This document shows positions 16,605 to 27,174 of a stretch of 64,000 nucleotides of DNA, in pieces. Source of the DNA: Candidatus Aminicenantota bacterium. Lineage in GTDB: Bacteria > Acidobacteriota > Aminicenantia > UBA2199. The stretch spans positions 31,657 through 95,656 of the forward strand of contig JAPKZK010000023.1 of the NCBI GenBank assembly GCA_026393835.1. Direction: 5' to 3'. Each line of letters opens with the position of its first letter. Position 1 is the stretch's first letter. The notes under the pieces are model-generated. The model was not told the origin of the DNA. It saw only the letters and a program-made list of their open reading frames with translations, and made no database searches. A program made the position numbers and the translations under genes.

Positions 16605-19600
16605 TTTTCTCCTCTTTTTTTTCTTTTTCCTTAATTTCGCAGGGAATGATCAGCGTGAAACTGGCACCATTCCTTTGCTTTTTAGAATCATAGTTATTTT
16701 GGGGTGTGATTTCACCGCCCAATATACTCGCATATGTTTTGGCCACCCATAAGCCAAGTCCATCGCCGTCAATATTGCTAATTTCTCCGTATTCCCCTCT
16801 AAAATAGGGAGCAAATATGTAAGGCATTTCTTCCTCCGGGATACCCACCCCATTATCCGAAACCTTGAAGTATATTTTGTTTTTGTCATACCTTATCCCT
16901 ACACTTATATGTCTTAAGCCTTCACAATATTTAATGGAATTGCGGATAAGCTGTTCCAATATCTCACGAAGCTTCGACTCATCCGAGTAAATATCGAAAT
17001 CCAGGCCCTGCCCCGGTTCTATTAAGACATCTCCTTCGCAGCAAAGATCTTTCATCACTTTACGCATATTTTTTACCACATCGTTCACCATAGATCCCAA
17101 TTGAAAGGTGGACAATTCAGGGCCAACATGACGGAATAGTTTCCTGACATTCAATATAAAATCGCACCGGTTTAACAATTGCTCCACCAATCCCAGCATG
17201 CGTTTGTGATACTCCCTGGTGACAGAACCATCCGGATCAAAAAAATCCTTATCTTCCAATACAATCACCTGGTTTCTTAATGCCAGCAAGGGTTCTTTAC
17301 TCTGATGGGCAAACAGGCGGTGGCTGAAAAGGCTTTGCATTTCCGCCTCGGTCATCCCGTTAAACGCCATAATATACAAATTCAACACAGAAACAAATCC
17401 CCGGAATCGAGAAATCTTCTCTTTAAACCGGGGCTGATCGATGTCCTTTTCTAAAAATAGAAACCTGTATTTCCCATATTCATGGTTATTATCGGGAAGA
17501 TAAAAAAATATATCCTCGATATTCGGTGCATCAGCATCGATCCATTCGGGTAAAGATGACATATCTTTTTCCGATTTAATCTTAAAAATTTTCTTTTTGT
17601 AAGTATAGATTTCACCTTGATTTTTTAAATTAAAATTTTCAATAGCAGGGTATTGGAACAAGGCTTGCTGTGGATACATTCCTACAATGATAGTATAAAA
17701 CATATTCCTGAAAAAATGGTTGTAATTATCCAGGGTGTCGGGGTTGTCCAGGGCAGGGAGGGGTTGTTCTTTCCTTCGTATATCAACTAAATAATTATCC
17801 AGGAAGGTCGCGGTATTTTCAAGGCTGAGTATAGGGAGCCTGACTTCGCAAAAGATAGAGAGTATATTGGTAAGATGCTCGATAATGGCCTTTAAGAAGT
17901 AAGCATAAATCTTCCCCAGAGGGAAGGATCCAATCTCTTTATTATATAGTTCCTTAAAATATTCTCTCAGCATAACCAATTCATGACGCGGGATCAAGGT
18001 TTCGCGTGTTTGGGTGAGGCATTCCTGGAAAATCGTTTTCATCTCTGAAATTTTTTCTATAATTTCATTTAACTGCCGGATCAGCTCGCTGAAATATTTG
18101 CCTTCCTTATTATAGCCGGTGATTCGATAAGATACGACAATATCCATGGCGTCTGAGAGTTTAAGTATTTTTTGAGCTCGATCGAATATAAATGAGAATT
18201 CCTGGTAAAATACATCCTGTTCTTCTTCAAATCGTTCCGGGAAAATATCTTTAAAGCCATTAATGGACAACAATACGCCGGAAATATCATCGAACTGGTG
18301 TAATTTTGCACCAAAACTGTATGTGGACTCGAAGACTGTTTTGAAATCCTTGTTTGTTACTTTATGACTCAAGTGGGAAAAAATAGGAATATCGGCATTT
18401 TCCTCAAAGAGTTTATAGCATAATTTAATTGGGCAATAGTTAAGTTTGTCTACCATATAGGCCAAAACTTCAACCTTTTTATGCAGCAGCGGGTCCGGAA
18501 GTTCTTTATCAAACGTGCGGCTGCGTAGTTTCTGGCAAATAAAATCAACCGCAGCTTCCAGGTATAGATTATTCTTTATTTTGCTAAGGACCGATACGAA
18601 TTCTTCGTGCATAATGATTAATGTGACAGGAAAACAGTGAACACGGACCTCTTCCATTAATTCACGGGGACTGCGCAAATTGGGCAGTGTAGCATTTTTA
18701 ATGGTCTTATTGATGGCTTCCAAGAGCGGTTTATTCACCATAATTTTAAAAAGATTGATACCCAGGGTTTTCATCACCTGCTGGCAGTAGCTGTCGTTTT
18801 TAATTCCCCAGGACAAAATCAGCAGGTTGATTGTGTTTTGAAATTTATTGTACGTATTTATAAAATCATGATCAGGGTTTGGTGGATTATGCCTGTTGAT
18901 AAGCTCCTTGAAAAAAAATTGCACTAGGTGGAGTAAAGGTCCGGCATGATACGGATAATTTACCGAACGGGTCAGTTTCTCGATTTCAATCCGGATGGCG
19001 TTTAAGTCCCAATCCTTTGATTCGTAATCCGTATATAACCGGCGCAAAGAATTTTCCTGTATATTAATGCAGCGCATTTTAATCTTATTATTCAGCGCCC
19101 GGTGAGTGTCAGAAGAATAAAAAAAATCTTTTATGCCCTTCTCAAAAACTTTTGAACGGTAGAAGCGATAAATTTTTAAATGGCCTTGCTGTTCTCCTGC
19201 TAACATAAGTATGCGCTCTCCATCATATTTTTCCCCGGTATAAAGAGGAAGAACGGCATTGATCGATAACTGGTCTTTATCCTGCCCCATGGCATACATA
19301 TCAAGCTCAAGGTACTCTTCGAGTTTTCCTGACGGATCGAGAATGAGTATTTTGGGACATAAGCCCCCGATGAGAAGTTTATTGTCTTCGGTTTTGACAA
19401 TGAAGCGAACGGGCCCGGGCAGGCTGTGGGTCCATTGGCATAACGGGGGATTTATTGAAAAATCAAAGGCAATAATATCACCTTCTTCAGTCCCTAAAAT
19501 AACATTTTCACTATCAAGGGCATGACAAACATTAAAGCGGGGAGTAGTGGGAAAAGATACGTTTTGAATTTGTTTTTTTTCATTCATATCAAAAACAGTA

Positions 19601-21897
19601 ACATTCCCCCTTATACTGCCAAATACAAGACGATTATCCGCCAGGAAATCAAAATCGCGGATAGGATTATACTCTTTGGATTTTTCCACGGGGAAAAAAC
19701 GGAGAATTTGAGCAGGGATATCATCGGTAAATTTCAATAGGTACAACTGGCTGAAACGATCGCTGATATAAAGGTTTCCCGCTTTATCCATTTTTATCGC
19801 GGAAGCCAGGATTTCCTTCCCGATCAATTGGCTTTGCGCACTTTTAAAAATTAGATCGGGAACAATATTATGGAAATTTCTTCGAGAATCACCGGTATTT
19901 TCATATTCCTCAAGAATACGTTCCAGGGGAAACCGCCAGATTCCGCCTGCCTGCAGAAGAAAAAAGGCCCACTGCCCCCCTGGAAGTACAAAAACCTGCC
20001 TGATGTAATTACCTTGCAGGTTTGTGGGTTTGGGGAGATCCTGCCCGTAAATGAATTCGCTGTAGTCCCTTATATTTATGGTATTAAAAATTTCAGAAAG
20101 ATCAGGTTTGAGTAGATGCAGGTTGCCGCCGCTGTCCGACGCAAACAGGACCTTTTCATATCGACAAATGGAAGTTATTCCATAATTGGAAATTTTGCTG
20201 TTTTTTTCGATGGTAAACGATCGATCGTTAATACATGCCTGGTATATAAGCTTATCCATTAGTTTTTGGTTCTTTTCATTGATGAATATCAATTCATTTA
20301 TATTCCCGGTTTTCCCGGAATAGGATTCACCCCCGATCCAGAATTTATCGATATCGCTAAGCAAATCTCCCAGGCTTTTGTAAATCCATATGTCGTCTTC
20401 TTTGAGAGCAAATTCCTGGTAGTAGATTTGTATTAAGTCGCAAAGCTTTTTATACAGATGTAAGAATACAGGTCGATTCTCTGAAGAAAGCAGCCAATAG
20501 ACCAAGCGGGTAAATTCATCGATCAGCTTGTGCTCCAGGAATCTTAAAGCCAATGAATGCTCTCCGGGTTTATGTTCAAATACAGCCGCCATCAGGTTAT
20601 ATTTTAATTGAATATCACATTCGGCTTCACGCGCCAGGGATATACATTTTTCAACAGTCGATTCCAGGGAAACCCGTTCTGTTACTTGTAAATCTAATCC
20701 CAACCGCTGTTTTATAGCATCGATAATATAATTTTTGTTTTTCAAATCCTCGAAAATAATTTCGTGGCTTCCCAGGCCTAAAGCCAGTCGAAGCAGGACT
20801 TTTTTGTTTTCACCATCAGGTGTACGGTTTGTAATGGGGACCATGCCAAAAATGCGGTCTTTCATTCGTTCCCGGAATATTTTTCTTTCATCAAATAGGA
20901 CTTCCGCGAAATTATCCAGGTTAAGATCGATGGAAAATTGGCGGGCATGAAGCGTTCCCTGTGAATCACCGATCAGTATGATATTATTGGTTTCCTTCTC
21001 CTCAGGGACTTGATAAATCCCTGCATCTACCGTGTACAGACTGTTTACATAACGTTCCGTGAGTATTTTATAATTCTTGGGGAAAGCACTTTTTCCCTTA
21101 TCTCTGTACAGGCAAAAGAATTCAGTTCCGGCGATCCCCATTATTCCCCGCAGACTGTCTTTGGCGCCGTCCAGTTTATTGATCGGGATGATGGACCTGA
21201 TGGAATTATGAATGGTCTTTAGATTGTGTAATATTTTGTCGTTAGAATTATGTAGTTTTATTATACAATCGATCGTCAAAATCAAGATACATCCTGCCTT
21301 GGATGCCAGGTATATATAATTATCCTTTCCTTTATTTAGATCGCGGGTCCTATCCAGGTATTTGGGAAATTCGACGCAGGCATTGACAATTTTCGACGGG
21401 AAGGAATGCTCCCATTGTTTTTCCAATTTATAACTTCCCTGTCCATCCGGGACCACCCTGGCAATAATAAAATAACCGGACTGGAAGCTGAATATTATTT
21501 TACTCCAATTCGTCATCCCATAGGGTTGAAAGACCATTTGCGGCTTCTCGTGTTCATGTCTGATTTCATACCAGGAATTTTCTTTTTGCTTTATGTCGGG
21601 ATTAAAGAACAGGTTCGAAGTGCAGTCCGTATCCAGCGCCACAATCAAACCCAATCGTTCCCCATTTTCCCCATAAAGAATGAAATCCATGCTGATAATT
21701 TTGTAATCGAAGTTTTGTTCTGTAATGAGTTCCGGTTTTCCCCCATTATATTTAAACACTTTCAGTAGCCCGGATTTATCGCCGCCGCCGATGAACCACT
21801 CCCCATCCAGTTCGATATATTCGATAGACCTGAGTTCGTAGTTAAAGGGAATAGGTGAAATGTCCGGCGATGGGTTATACAACTTTATGCCTAGCAT
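16597..21897 (-). CDS. Giant cytoplasmic beta-propeller histidine kinase
   Basis: The product has 1766 residues with no signal peptide or transmembrane helix. Residues about 1-400 and 545-920 are rich in short beta-strand repeats ending in patterns such as GGDKSGLLKVF, GDSQGTLHARQ, SDSGGNLHLLKP, GSIRGNVTVFD and GTEEGDIIAFD, typical of WD40/quinoprotein-like propeller blades. A long helical region (about 930-1500) follows. The kinase module comes last: a HisKA-like helix with FAHQSKEPLLALRNQ (His near 1530), N-box QLIRNSIKY (about 1650), G1 DNGVGIP, F-box and G2 GDGLGLWVAK (about 1714). It heads the operon with the receiver and HD genes. Two propellers suggest sensing of a large cytoplasmic ligand or protein; that is inference. 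Confidence 0.82.
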   Translation of the reverse strand: MLGIKLYNPSPDISPIPFNYELRSIEYIELDGEWFIGGGDKSGLLKVFKYNGGKPELITEQNFDYKIISMDFILYGENGERLGLIVALDTDCTSNLFFNPDIKQKENSWYEIRHEHEKPQMVFQPYGMTNWSKIIFSFQSGYFIIARVVPDGQGSYKLEKQWEHSFPSKIVNACVEFPKYLDRTRDLNKGKDNYIYLASKAGCILILTIDCIIKLHNSNDKILHNLKTIHNSIRSIIPINKLDGAKDSLRGIMGIAGTEFFCLYRDKGKSAFPKNYKILTERYVNSLYTVDAGIYQVPEEKETNNIILIGDSQGTLHARQFSIDLNLDNFAEVLFDERKIFRERMKDRIFGMVPITNRTPDGENKKVLLRLALGLGSHEIIFEDLKNKNYIIDAIKQRLGLDLQVTERVSLESTVEKCISLAREAECDIQLKYNLMAAVFEHKPGEHSLALRFLEHKLIDEFTRLVYWLLSSENRPVFLHLYKKLCDLIQIYYQEFALKEDDIWIYKSLGDLLSDIDKFWIGGESYSGKTGNINELIFINEKNQKLMDKLIYQACINDRSFTIEKNSKISNYGITSICRYEKVLFASDSGGNLHLLKPDLSEIFNTINIRDYSEFIYGQDLPKPTNLQGNYIRQVFVLPGGQWAFFLLQAGGIWRFPLERILEEYENTGDSRRNFHNIVPDLIFKSAQSQLIGKEILASAIKMDKAGNLYISDRFSQLYLLKFTDDIPAQILRFFPVEKSKEYNPIRDFDFLADNRLVFGSIRGNVTVFDMNEKKQIQNVSFPTTPRFNVCHALDSENVILGTEEGDIIAFDFSINPPLCQWTHSLPGPVRFIVKTEDNKLLIGGLCPKILILDPSGKLEEYLELDMYAMGQDKDQLSINAVLPLYTGEKYDGERILMLAGEQQGHLKIYRFYRSKVFEKGIKDFFYSSDTHRALNNKIKMRCINIQENSLRRLYTDYESKDWDLNAIRIEIEKLTRSVNYPYHAGPLLHLVQFFFKELINRHNPPNPDHDFINTYNKFQNTINLLILSWGIKNDSYCQQVMKTLGINLFKIMVNKPLLEAINKTIKNATLPNLRSPRELMEEVRVHCFPVTLIIMHEEFVSVLSKIKNNLYLEAAVDFICQKLRSRTFDKELPDPLLHKKVEVLAYMVDKLNYCPIKLCYKLFEENADIPIFSHLSHKVTNKDFKTVFESTYSFGAKLHQFDDISGVLLSINGFKDIFPERFEEEQDVFYQEFSFIFDRAQKILKLSDAMDIVVSYRITGYNKEGKYFSELIRQLNEIIEKISEMKTIFQECLTQTRETLIPRHELVMLREYFKELYNKEIGSFPLGKIYAYFLKAIIEHLTNILSIFCEVRLPILSLENTATFLDNYLVDIRRKEQPLPALDNPDTLDNYNHFFRNMFYTIIVGMYPQQALFQYPAIENFNLKNQGEIYTYKKKIFKIKSEKDMSSLPEWIDADAPNIEDIFFYLPDNNHEYGKYRFLFLEKDIDQPRFKEKISRFRGFVSVLNLYIMAFNGMTEAEMQSLFSHRLFAHQSKEPLLALRNQVIVLEDKDFFDPDGSVTREYHKRMLGLVEQLLNRCDFILNVRKLFRHVGPELSTFQLGSMVNDVVKNMRKVMKDLCCEGDVLIEPGQGLDFDIYSDESKLREILEQLIRNSIKYCEGLRHISVGIRYDKNKIYFKVSDNGVGIPEEEMPYIFAPYFRGEYGEISNIDGDGLGLWVAKTYASILGGEITPQNNYDSKKQRNGASFTLIIPCEIKEKEKKEEKNE

Positions 21898-22548
21898 GTT
21901 AACGTCTCACGTTTTGACATCTTCTCACCAAAATTTAAAAAATTATTTAGAATATATTAAATCACAAATCTGTTCGTTTAGCAAGAAAAAAATTTTTTTT
22001 GCCGACAAGAAAAACGTCTGAATTGCGGATTACACTGGTGACGCTGATGCTACTGAATAAAGGCTTTTTATTTTTAATCTGCGGCATCTGTGGTTCAGAC
22101 ATTCCCTCGATAGTTAGCCCGTTAAGTGTTTTTTCTTCGCGTCCCTCAGCGCTCTTCGCGGCTCAGAAAACATACCACCTTTTTTTCCAGCTTATACCAT
22201 TTCCCCCGGGTTGGATTTCATTGCCTTCTTAACCAATGCTTGATGCTCTTCCTTAAACTGGCGAAACTGCACCAGGATCTCATGGCGCAGTAAAGGTATC
22301 CTATCCATATGCTCGAATAACTCTTTGAAATCGGGCGAAAGCGGTGGGGAAACATTTTCGATTTTTTTCTCAATCAAAGTCTCTACCATCCAGATCATTG
22401 CTAATTCATAGGTTTACCGGACTTGCGGCAGTTTGGAACCGGATGGTTTTGCAATGTCGTCCGCGAAACACGCCAATCACGCCAAATACGTCTAAAGGGA
22501 AAACACTCATACCATAGTGAAGCGCAAAGTACAAAGTGTTGCACACAT
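21898..22548. other. Intergenic region upstream of the propeller-kinase operon
   Basis: About 650 bases with no well-supported gene. The first 120 are AT-rich and should hold the operon promoter on the minus strand, but I could not pick a clear -35/-10 pair. At 22129-22165 there is a degenerate CTTCGCG...CTCTTCGCGGCTC stretch, the intergenic counterpart of repeats found in the NRPS gene. A weak 68-codon ORF lies at 22192-22398. The 21-bp array starts at 22549. Confidence 0.5.
22192..22398 (-). CDS. Possible small protein, uncertain
   Basis: The 68-codon ORF encodes a charged, helical peptide (ELFEHMDRIPLLRHEILVQF then REEH-like residues). The amino-acid composition looks protein-like, but there is no convincing ribosome-binding site before the ATG. 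It may be a remnant of a larger gene rather than a working one. No family was recognised. Confidence 0.3.
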   Translation of the reverse strand: MIWMVETLIEKKIENVSPPLSPDFKELFEHMDRIPLLRHEILVQFRQFKEEHQALVKKAMKSNPGEMV

Positions 22549-23136
22549 GAAGCCGCCCGCTTCACGCATAAAAGAAAATGCTTCACGCGTGAACAACAAA
22601 GTTTCGTCAACGGATAAAAAAGTTTCGCGAGCGAAACATTTTAGTTCACGCGCGATACGCCTCGATTCATCAACGATACGTTTTTCATTATCCGGGGCGA
22701 AAAATGTATCACGCATGAACAAAAATGCTTCGTCCACGAAAAAAAATGATTCACGCATGAAAGAAACTGCTTCACACGTGAACAACAAAGTTTCGTTAAC
22801 GGATAAAAAAGTTTCGCGAGCGAAACATTTTAGTTCACGTGCGATACACCTCACTTCATCAACGATACGTTTTTCGGTTTCCGGGGCGAAAAATGTATCA
22901 CGCATGAATAAAAATGCTTCGTGCGTGAACGAAAAAGCTTCCCGCGTGAATCAAAATGCTTCACACGTGAACAATAAAGTTTCGTTGACGGATAAAAAAG
23001 TTTCGCGAGCGAAACATTTTAGTTCACCCGCGATACACCTCGCTTCATCAACGATACGTTTTTCGGTTTCCGGGGCGAAAAATGTATCACGCATGAATAA
23101 AAATGCTTCGTGCATGAAAAAAAATGATTCACATGT
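22549..23136. repeat. 588-bp array of 28 x 21-bp repeats in 189-bp superunits
   Basis: The unit is 21 bp, for example GAACAAAAATGCTTCGTCCA plus one base, and 28 consecutive units fit with no slip. Nine units form a 189-bp higher-order repeat: starts at 22591, 22780 and 22969 are near-identical over most of the length, including the word TTTCGCGAGCGAAACATTTT. Because 21 and 189 are multiples of three, reading frames stay open on both strands. The plus frame reads heptads such as MNKNASC and VNNKVSL; the minus frame reads FMRESFF and FVDEAFL. I see no RBS-supported start and regard it as a non-coding minisatellite. Confidence 0.85.
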
Positions 23137-23149
23137 GAATCAAAAAGGG

Positions 23150-23162
23150 TTAGGGGACAGAC
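23150..23162 (+). repeat. TTAGGGGACAGAC element, copy 2
   Basis: This identical 13-mer lies 14 bp after the 21-bp array, followed by AAGAATAAAAAA. It marks the right edge of the array. Confidence 0.55.
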
Positions 23163-23432
23163 AAGAATAAAAAAGGCCGTTGAATTCTGAATCCGAAACG
23201 TTGAATTTTGATCCACGACCCCTGAATCGTAAGTTCGGAACGTTGAAAAAATAAATAAAAAACGTGTTAGCATAATAAAAAAATTTGCTATAATATGGAA
23301 AATATTTGAAACCGGTAAACATTTTCTCTTCTTCATACGGTTATAGTTTTGAAATAGCAAGAACGTGAGACGTGAGACGTGAGAAGAAAAAATCGATCGC
23401 AACGTAGCAACGTCGCAACGGAGGAAGTCGCA

Positions 23433-24056
23433 TTGAAGGATATGGATTTTTCGTATAACGAGTTTATTCGCCCCAATGAAGGGTTGATGACCCGGGTGGT
23501 GTGGCGTATCGTACGGCATGCTGAAGATGCGGAAGATACTTTACAAGATGCGCTTTCCACTATCTGGAAGAAGCGGGGCCTGGTGGAAAGACATCCCAAC
23601 CCCCAGGCCCTGATTTTAAAGATTTGTATCGACGCCGCCTATGATACCCTACGAAAACGCCGGCGTCATAAACGCGATGAATCTACCCCACTCCACCTCT
23701 ACTCCCGGGAAGAAAATAATCGCGCCCTGGATAAATTGGTGCAAAAAGAAACGGAAAGGGAAATCCTGGATGCCATCGGCCGACTGCCGCGAAAACAGGC
23801 AATAGCGGTCCTGATGCGAATTGTGAAAGATCAACCTTATGATGCGATTGCCCAGGCCATGGGCTGCAGCGAAACGACAGTAAGAATCCATGTGGCCAGG
23901 GGAAGAGCCCGCCTGAACCAATGGCTGGCCCACCTCGCCCCTTACTCCCCTACCCGCATGAGGAGGCAGCTAAATGAAAAATCAAAATTCATTCCAACAT
24001 CCCATCGATATCCTCTTAAAACAAACCTTGAAAGACGATCTCCCCAGCGAAGTTGA
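23433..24056 (+). CDS. ECF-type RNA polymerase sigma factor
   Basis: I chose the TTG at 23433, which has GGAGGA seven bases upstream. A GTG at 23379 lacks an RBS and would add repeat-like residues. The 207-residue product has sigma region 2 (TRVVWRIVRHAEDAEDTLQD) and the region 4 helix-turn-helix (LPRKQAIAVLMRIVKDQPYD, then IAQAMGCSETTVRIHVARGR). The last 30 residues look unrelated and overlap the next gene. ECF factors usually pair with a membrane anti-sigma factor; the gene that overlaps it here starts like one but is broken. It may therefore be unregulated or itself decaying. Confidence 0.85.
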   Translation: MKDMDFSYNEFIRPNEGLMTRVVWRIVRHAEDAEDTLQDALSTIWKKRGLVERHPNPQALILKICIDAAYDTLRKRRRHKRDESTPLHLYSREENNRALDKLVQKETEREILDAIGRLPRKQAIAVLMRIVKDQPYDAIAQAMGCSETTVRIHVARGRARLNQWLAHLAPYSPTRMRRQLNEKSKFIPTSHRYPLKTNLERRSPQRS

Positions 24057-24315
24057 AGATCGCTTGTATATCCATTTGCGCCGCTTCCAGGAAAAAACCG
24101 GGAGCGCCGGCGGCAACCTGGAATTTTGCTCTTCGTCTTAATGGGGGCCGTGGGCTTGACGTTAATGGGTTTTTCATTCCCGGAAATCGGCGCCGCTTTT
24201 AAGCATGCGTTGGGTGCATCCGTCGAACCCGGGAAAGGGGCGCTTGATCGGTCGATCTATTTCTGGGAAGCCGCGGCGCGGAATTTTTACTTGATGGGAG
24301 TACTGATGACGGTGA
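23974..24315 (+). pseudogene. Frameshifted, truncated membrane partner of the sigma factor
   Basis: A perfect RBS (AGGAGG) precedes the ATG at 23974. The frame reads a short cytoplasmic domain (HPIDILLKQTLKDDLPSEVE) and stops at 24141. In another frame from about 24126 the sequence reads LLFVLMGAVGLTLMGFSFPE, a good transmembrane helix, and continues to about 24313. It is then cut by a TTAGGGGACAGAC element. This fits an anti-sigma or similar one-helix membrane gene with one frameshift near 24120 and a lost 3' end. Confidence 0.6.
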
Positions 24316-24328
24316 TTAGGGGACAGAC
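24316..24328 (+). repeat. TTAGGGGACAGAC element, copy 3
   Basis: The third identical 13-mer lies at the point where the membrane pseudogene loses coding character, 10 bp before the stop of the convergent PhzF gene. Confidence 0.55.
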
Positions 24329-24338
24329 AAATTTTTTC

Positions 24339-25148
24339 TTAAACGTAAATTTCCCCTTTGAGATAGGTCACTGCTTTTCCGCCGATGAGTACCCTGTCGC
24401 CTGCCCCTGCCAATTGGCAGAACAATTCCCCTTTGCGTTGGGATAACTGGAACGCATGGAGTTTATTTTTACCCAGTTTCTCTGCCCAGTAAGGTATTAA
24501 TATGGTATGCGCGGAACCTGTTACGGGGTCCTCATTAATTCCTGCTAACGGCGCGAAAAAACGGGATACGAAATCGACTGTCTTTCCCGGCGCTGTCACG
24601 ATCATACCCAGGCAGCCGATGTCTGTCAATACCTCTGAAAGTACTTCGAAGTTGGGTTTTATGGAAAGGATATCCTTTTCTGTCTCATATAATGCCAGCA
24701 AGTCCCGCGCCTTAGACAAAACTGTGGGTTTTAATCCCAACGCTTCGACCAATCGCGGGGGGATTCCGGCAACGAATCCCGGTTTGTTGGCAGGGAAATC
24801 CAGGGTCAATAATTCTTGGGCTGCTCCGCCCCGGCTTACTTTTAACGTCCCACTTTTGGACTGGAACGCGACAACCTCTCCTTTGAAATCGGAATGATTG
24901 AATATCACGTGGGCGGAAGCCAGGGTGGCATGGCCGCATAAATCGATCTCAATGGCCGGGGTAAACCAACGGATATGAAACCCTTCCGCTTCTTTTACAT
25001 AAAACGCGGTCTCGGCAAGATTGTTCTCGCCGGCAATGTTTTGCATTGTCTCGCTGTCCAACCATTTCTCCAGGGGACACACGGCGGCCGGGTTGCCACC
25101 GAATAATTTACCGGTAAACGCATCCACTTGATAAATCGGTATTTTCAT
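24339..25148 (-). CDS. PhzF-family isomerase-like protein
   Basis: The 269-residue product begins IPIYQVDAFTGKLFGGNPAA, the PhzF signature. It contains the catalytic-Glu segment NNLAETAFYV, the CGHATLAS motif and the late DPVTGSAHT motif. The family folds like diaminopimelate epimerase and includes PhzF and many uncharacterised isomerases. There are no phenazine genes here, so the substrate is unknown. It starts 4 bp after the ATP synthase epsilon stop and is probably transcribed at the end of that operon. Confidence 0.93.
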   Translation of the reverse strand: MKIPIYQVDAFTGKLFGGNPAAVCPLEKWLDSETMQNIAGENNLAETAFYVKEAEGFHIRWFTPAIEIDLCGHATLASAHVIFNHSDFKGEVVAFQSKSGTLKVSRGGAAQELLTLDFPANKPGFVAGIPPRLVEALGLKPTVLSKARDLLALYETEKDILSIKPNFEVLSEVLTDIGCLGMIVTAPGKTVDFVSRFFAPLAGINEDPVTGSAHTILIPYWAEKLGKNKLHAFQLSQRKGELFCQLAGAGDRVLIGGKAVTYLKGEIYV

Positions 25149-25152
25149 CCTG

Positions 25153-25632
25153 TTATTCCTTCCTTAAAAAAGGTCTACTTTTTGCTTCGATATCCCGGAT
25201 AATCTTCCTCTTTATTTGAAATTCTTTTTGCTCTTCAAGGGCTTTTGCCAATTCATCCGGGACTTTCAGTATCTCATCTTGAGACAGGCCCGCTTCTATT
25301 TTACCCAGGGCTTTGATCTTTTTATCCAACTCCGCCAATTTATCTTCAATTTCTTTTTTATTTACTGCATCTATCCATTCCATCGAATCGCAGATAACGG
25401 ATACTTTATTGTCGATAACCTCGATAACCCCACCCCGGATATAAAGATGGAATTTTTTATCGTCACCATCGGTATAGGCCATTTCCCCACTCTTTAAAAG
25501 AGAAATATAGGGTTTATGATTTTGCAGGATGCCTGCCTGGCCATTAAAAGCAGGGATATATAACTCTTTGATGTTGACTTTCAAAGCTTCATCCGCGTAA
25601 GTAACCACTTCCATTTGAATCGGATCAGGCAT
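25153..25632 (-). CDS. atpC: ATP synthase F1 epsilon subunit
   Basis: The 159-residue product has the N-terminal beta-sandwich (LYIPAFNGQAGILQNHKPYI, then LKSGEMAYTDGD) and a longer than usual charged helical C-terminus (about 20 residues more than a typical epsilon). It forms part of the central stalk and the C-terminal helices regulate ATP hydrolysis. It lies 6 bp after atpD in the operon. Confidence 0.93.
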   Translation of the reverse strand: MPDPIQMEVVTYADEALKVNIKELYIPAFNGQAGILQNHKPYISLLKSGEMAYTDGDDKKFHLYIRGGVIEVIDNKVSVICDSMEWIDAVNKKEIEDKLAELDKKIKALGKIEAGLSQDEILKVPDELAKALEEQKEFQIKRKIIRDIEAKSRPFLRKE

Positions 25633-25638
25633 TATCGG

Positions 25639-27174
<1,536 letters not shown>

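Noticed and set aside
22549..23136. CRISPR array
   Set aside because: Units are contiguous with no unique spacers, and no cas gene is present in the window.
22507..23170. Long open frames on both strands across the 21-bp array
   Set aside because: They stay open because the repeat unit is a multiple of three. No start has a good RBS, and the encoded heptads follow the DNA repeat on both strands equally.
24126..24446. A separate 106-residue membrane protein gene
   Set aside because: Its second half runs antisense into the PhzF gene and it has no RBS; the first half fits better as the frameshifted rest of the gene at 23974.
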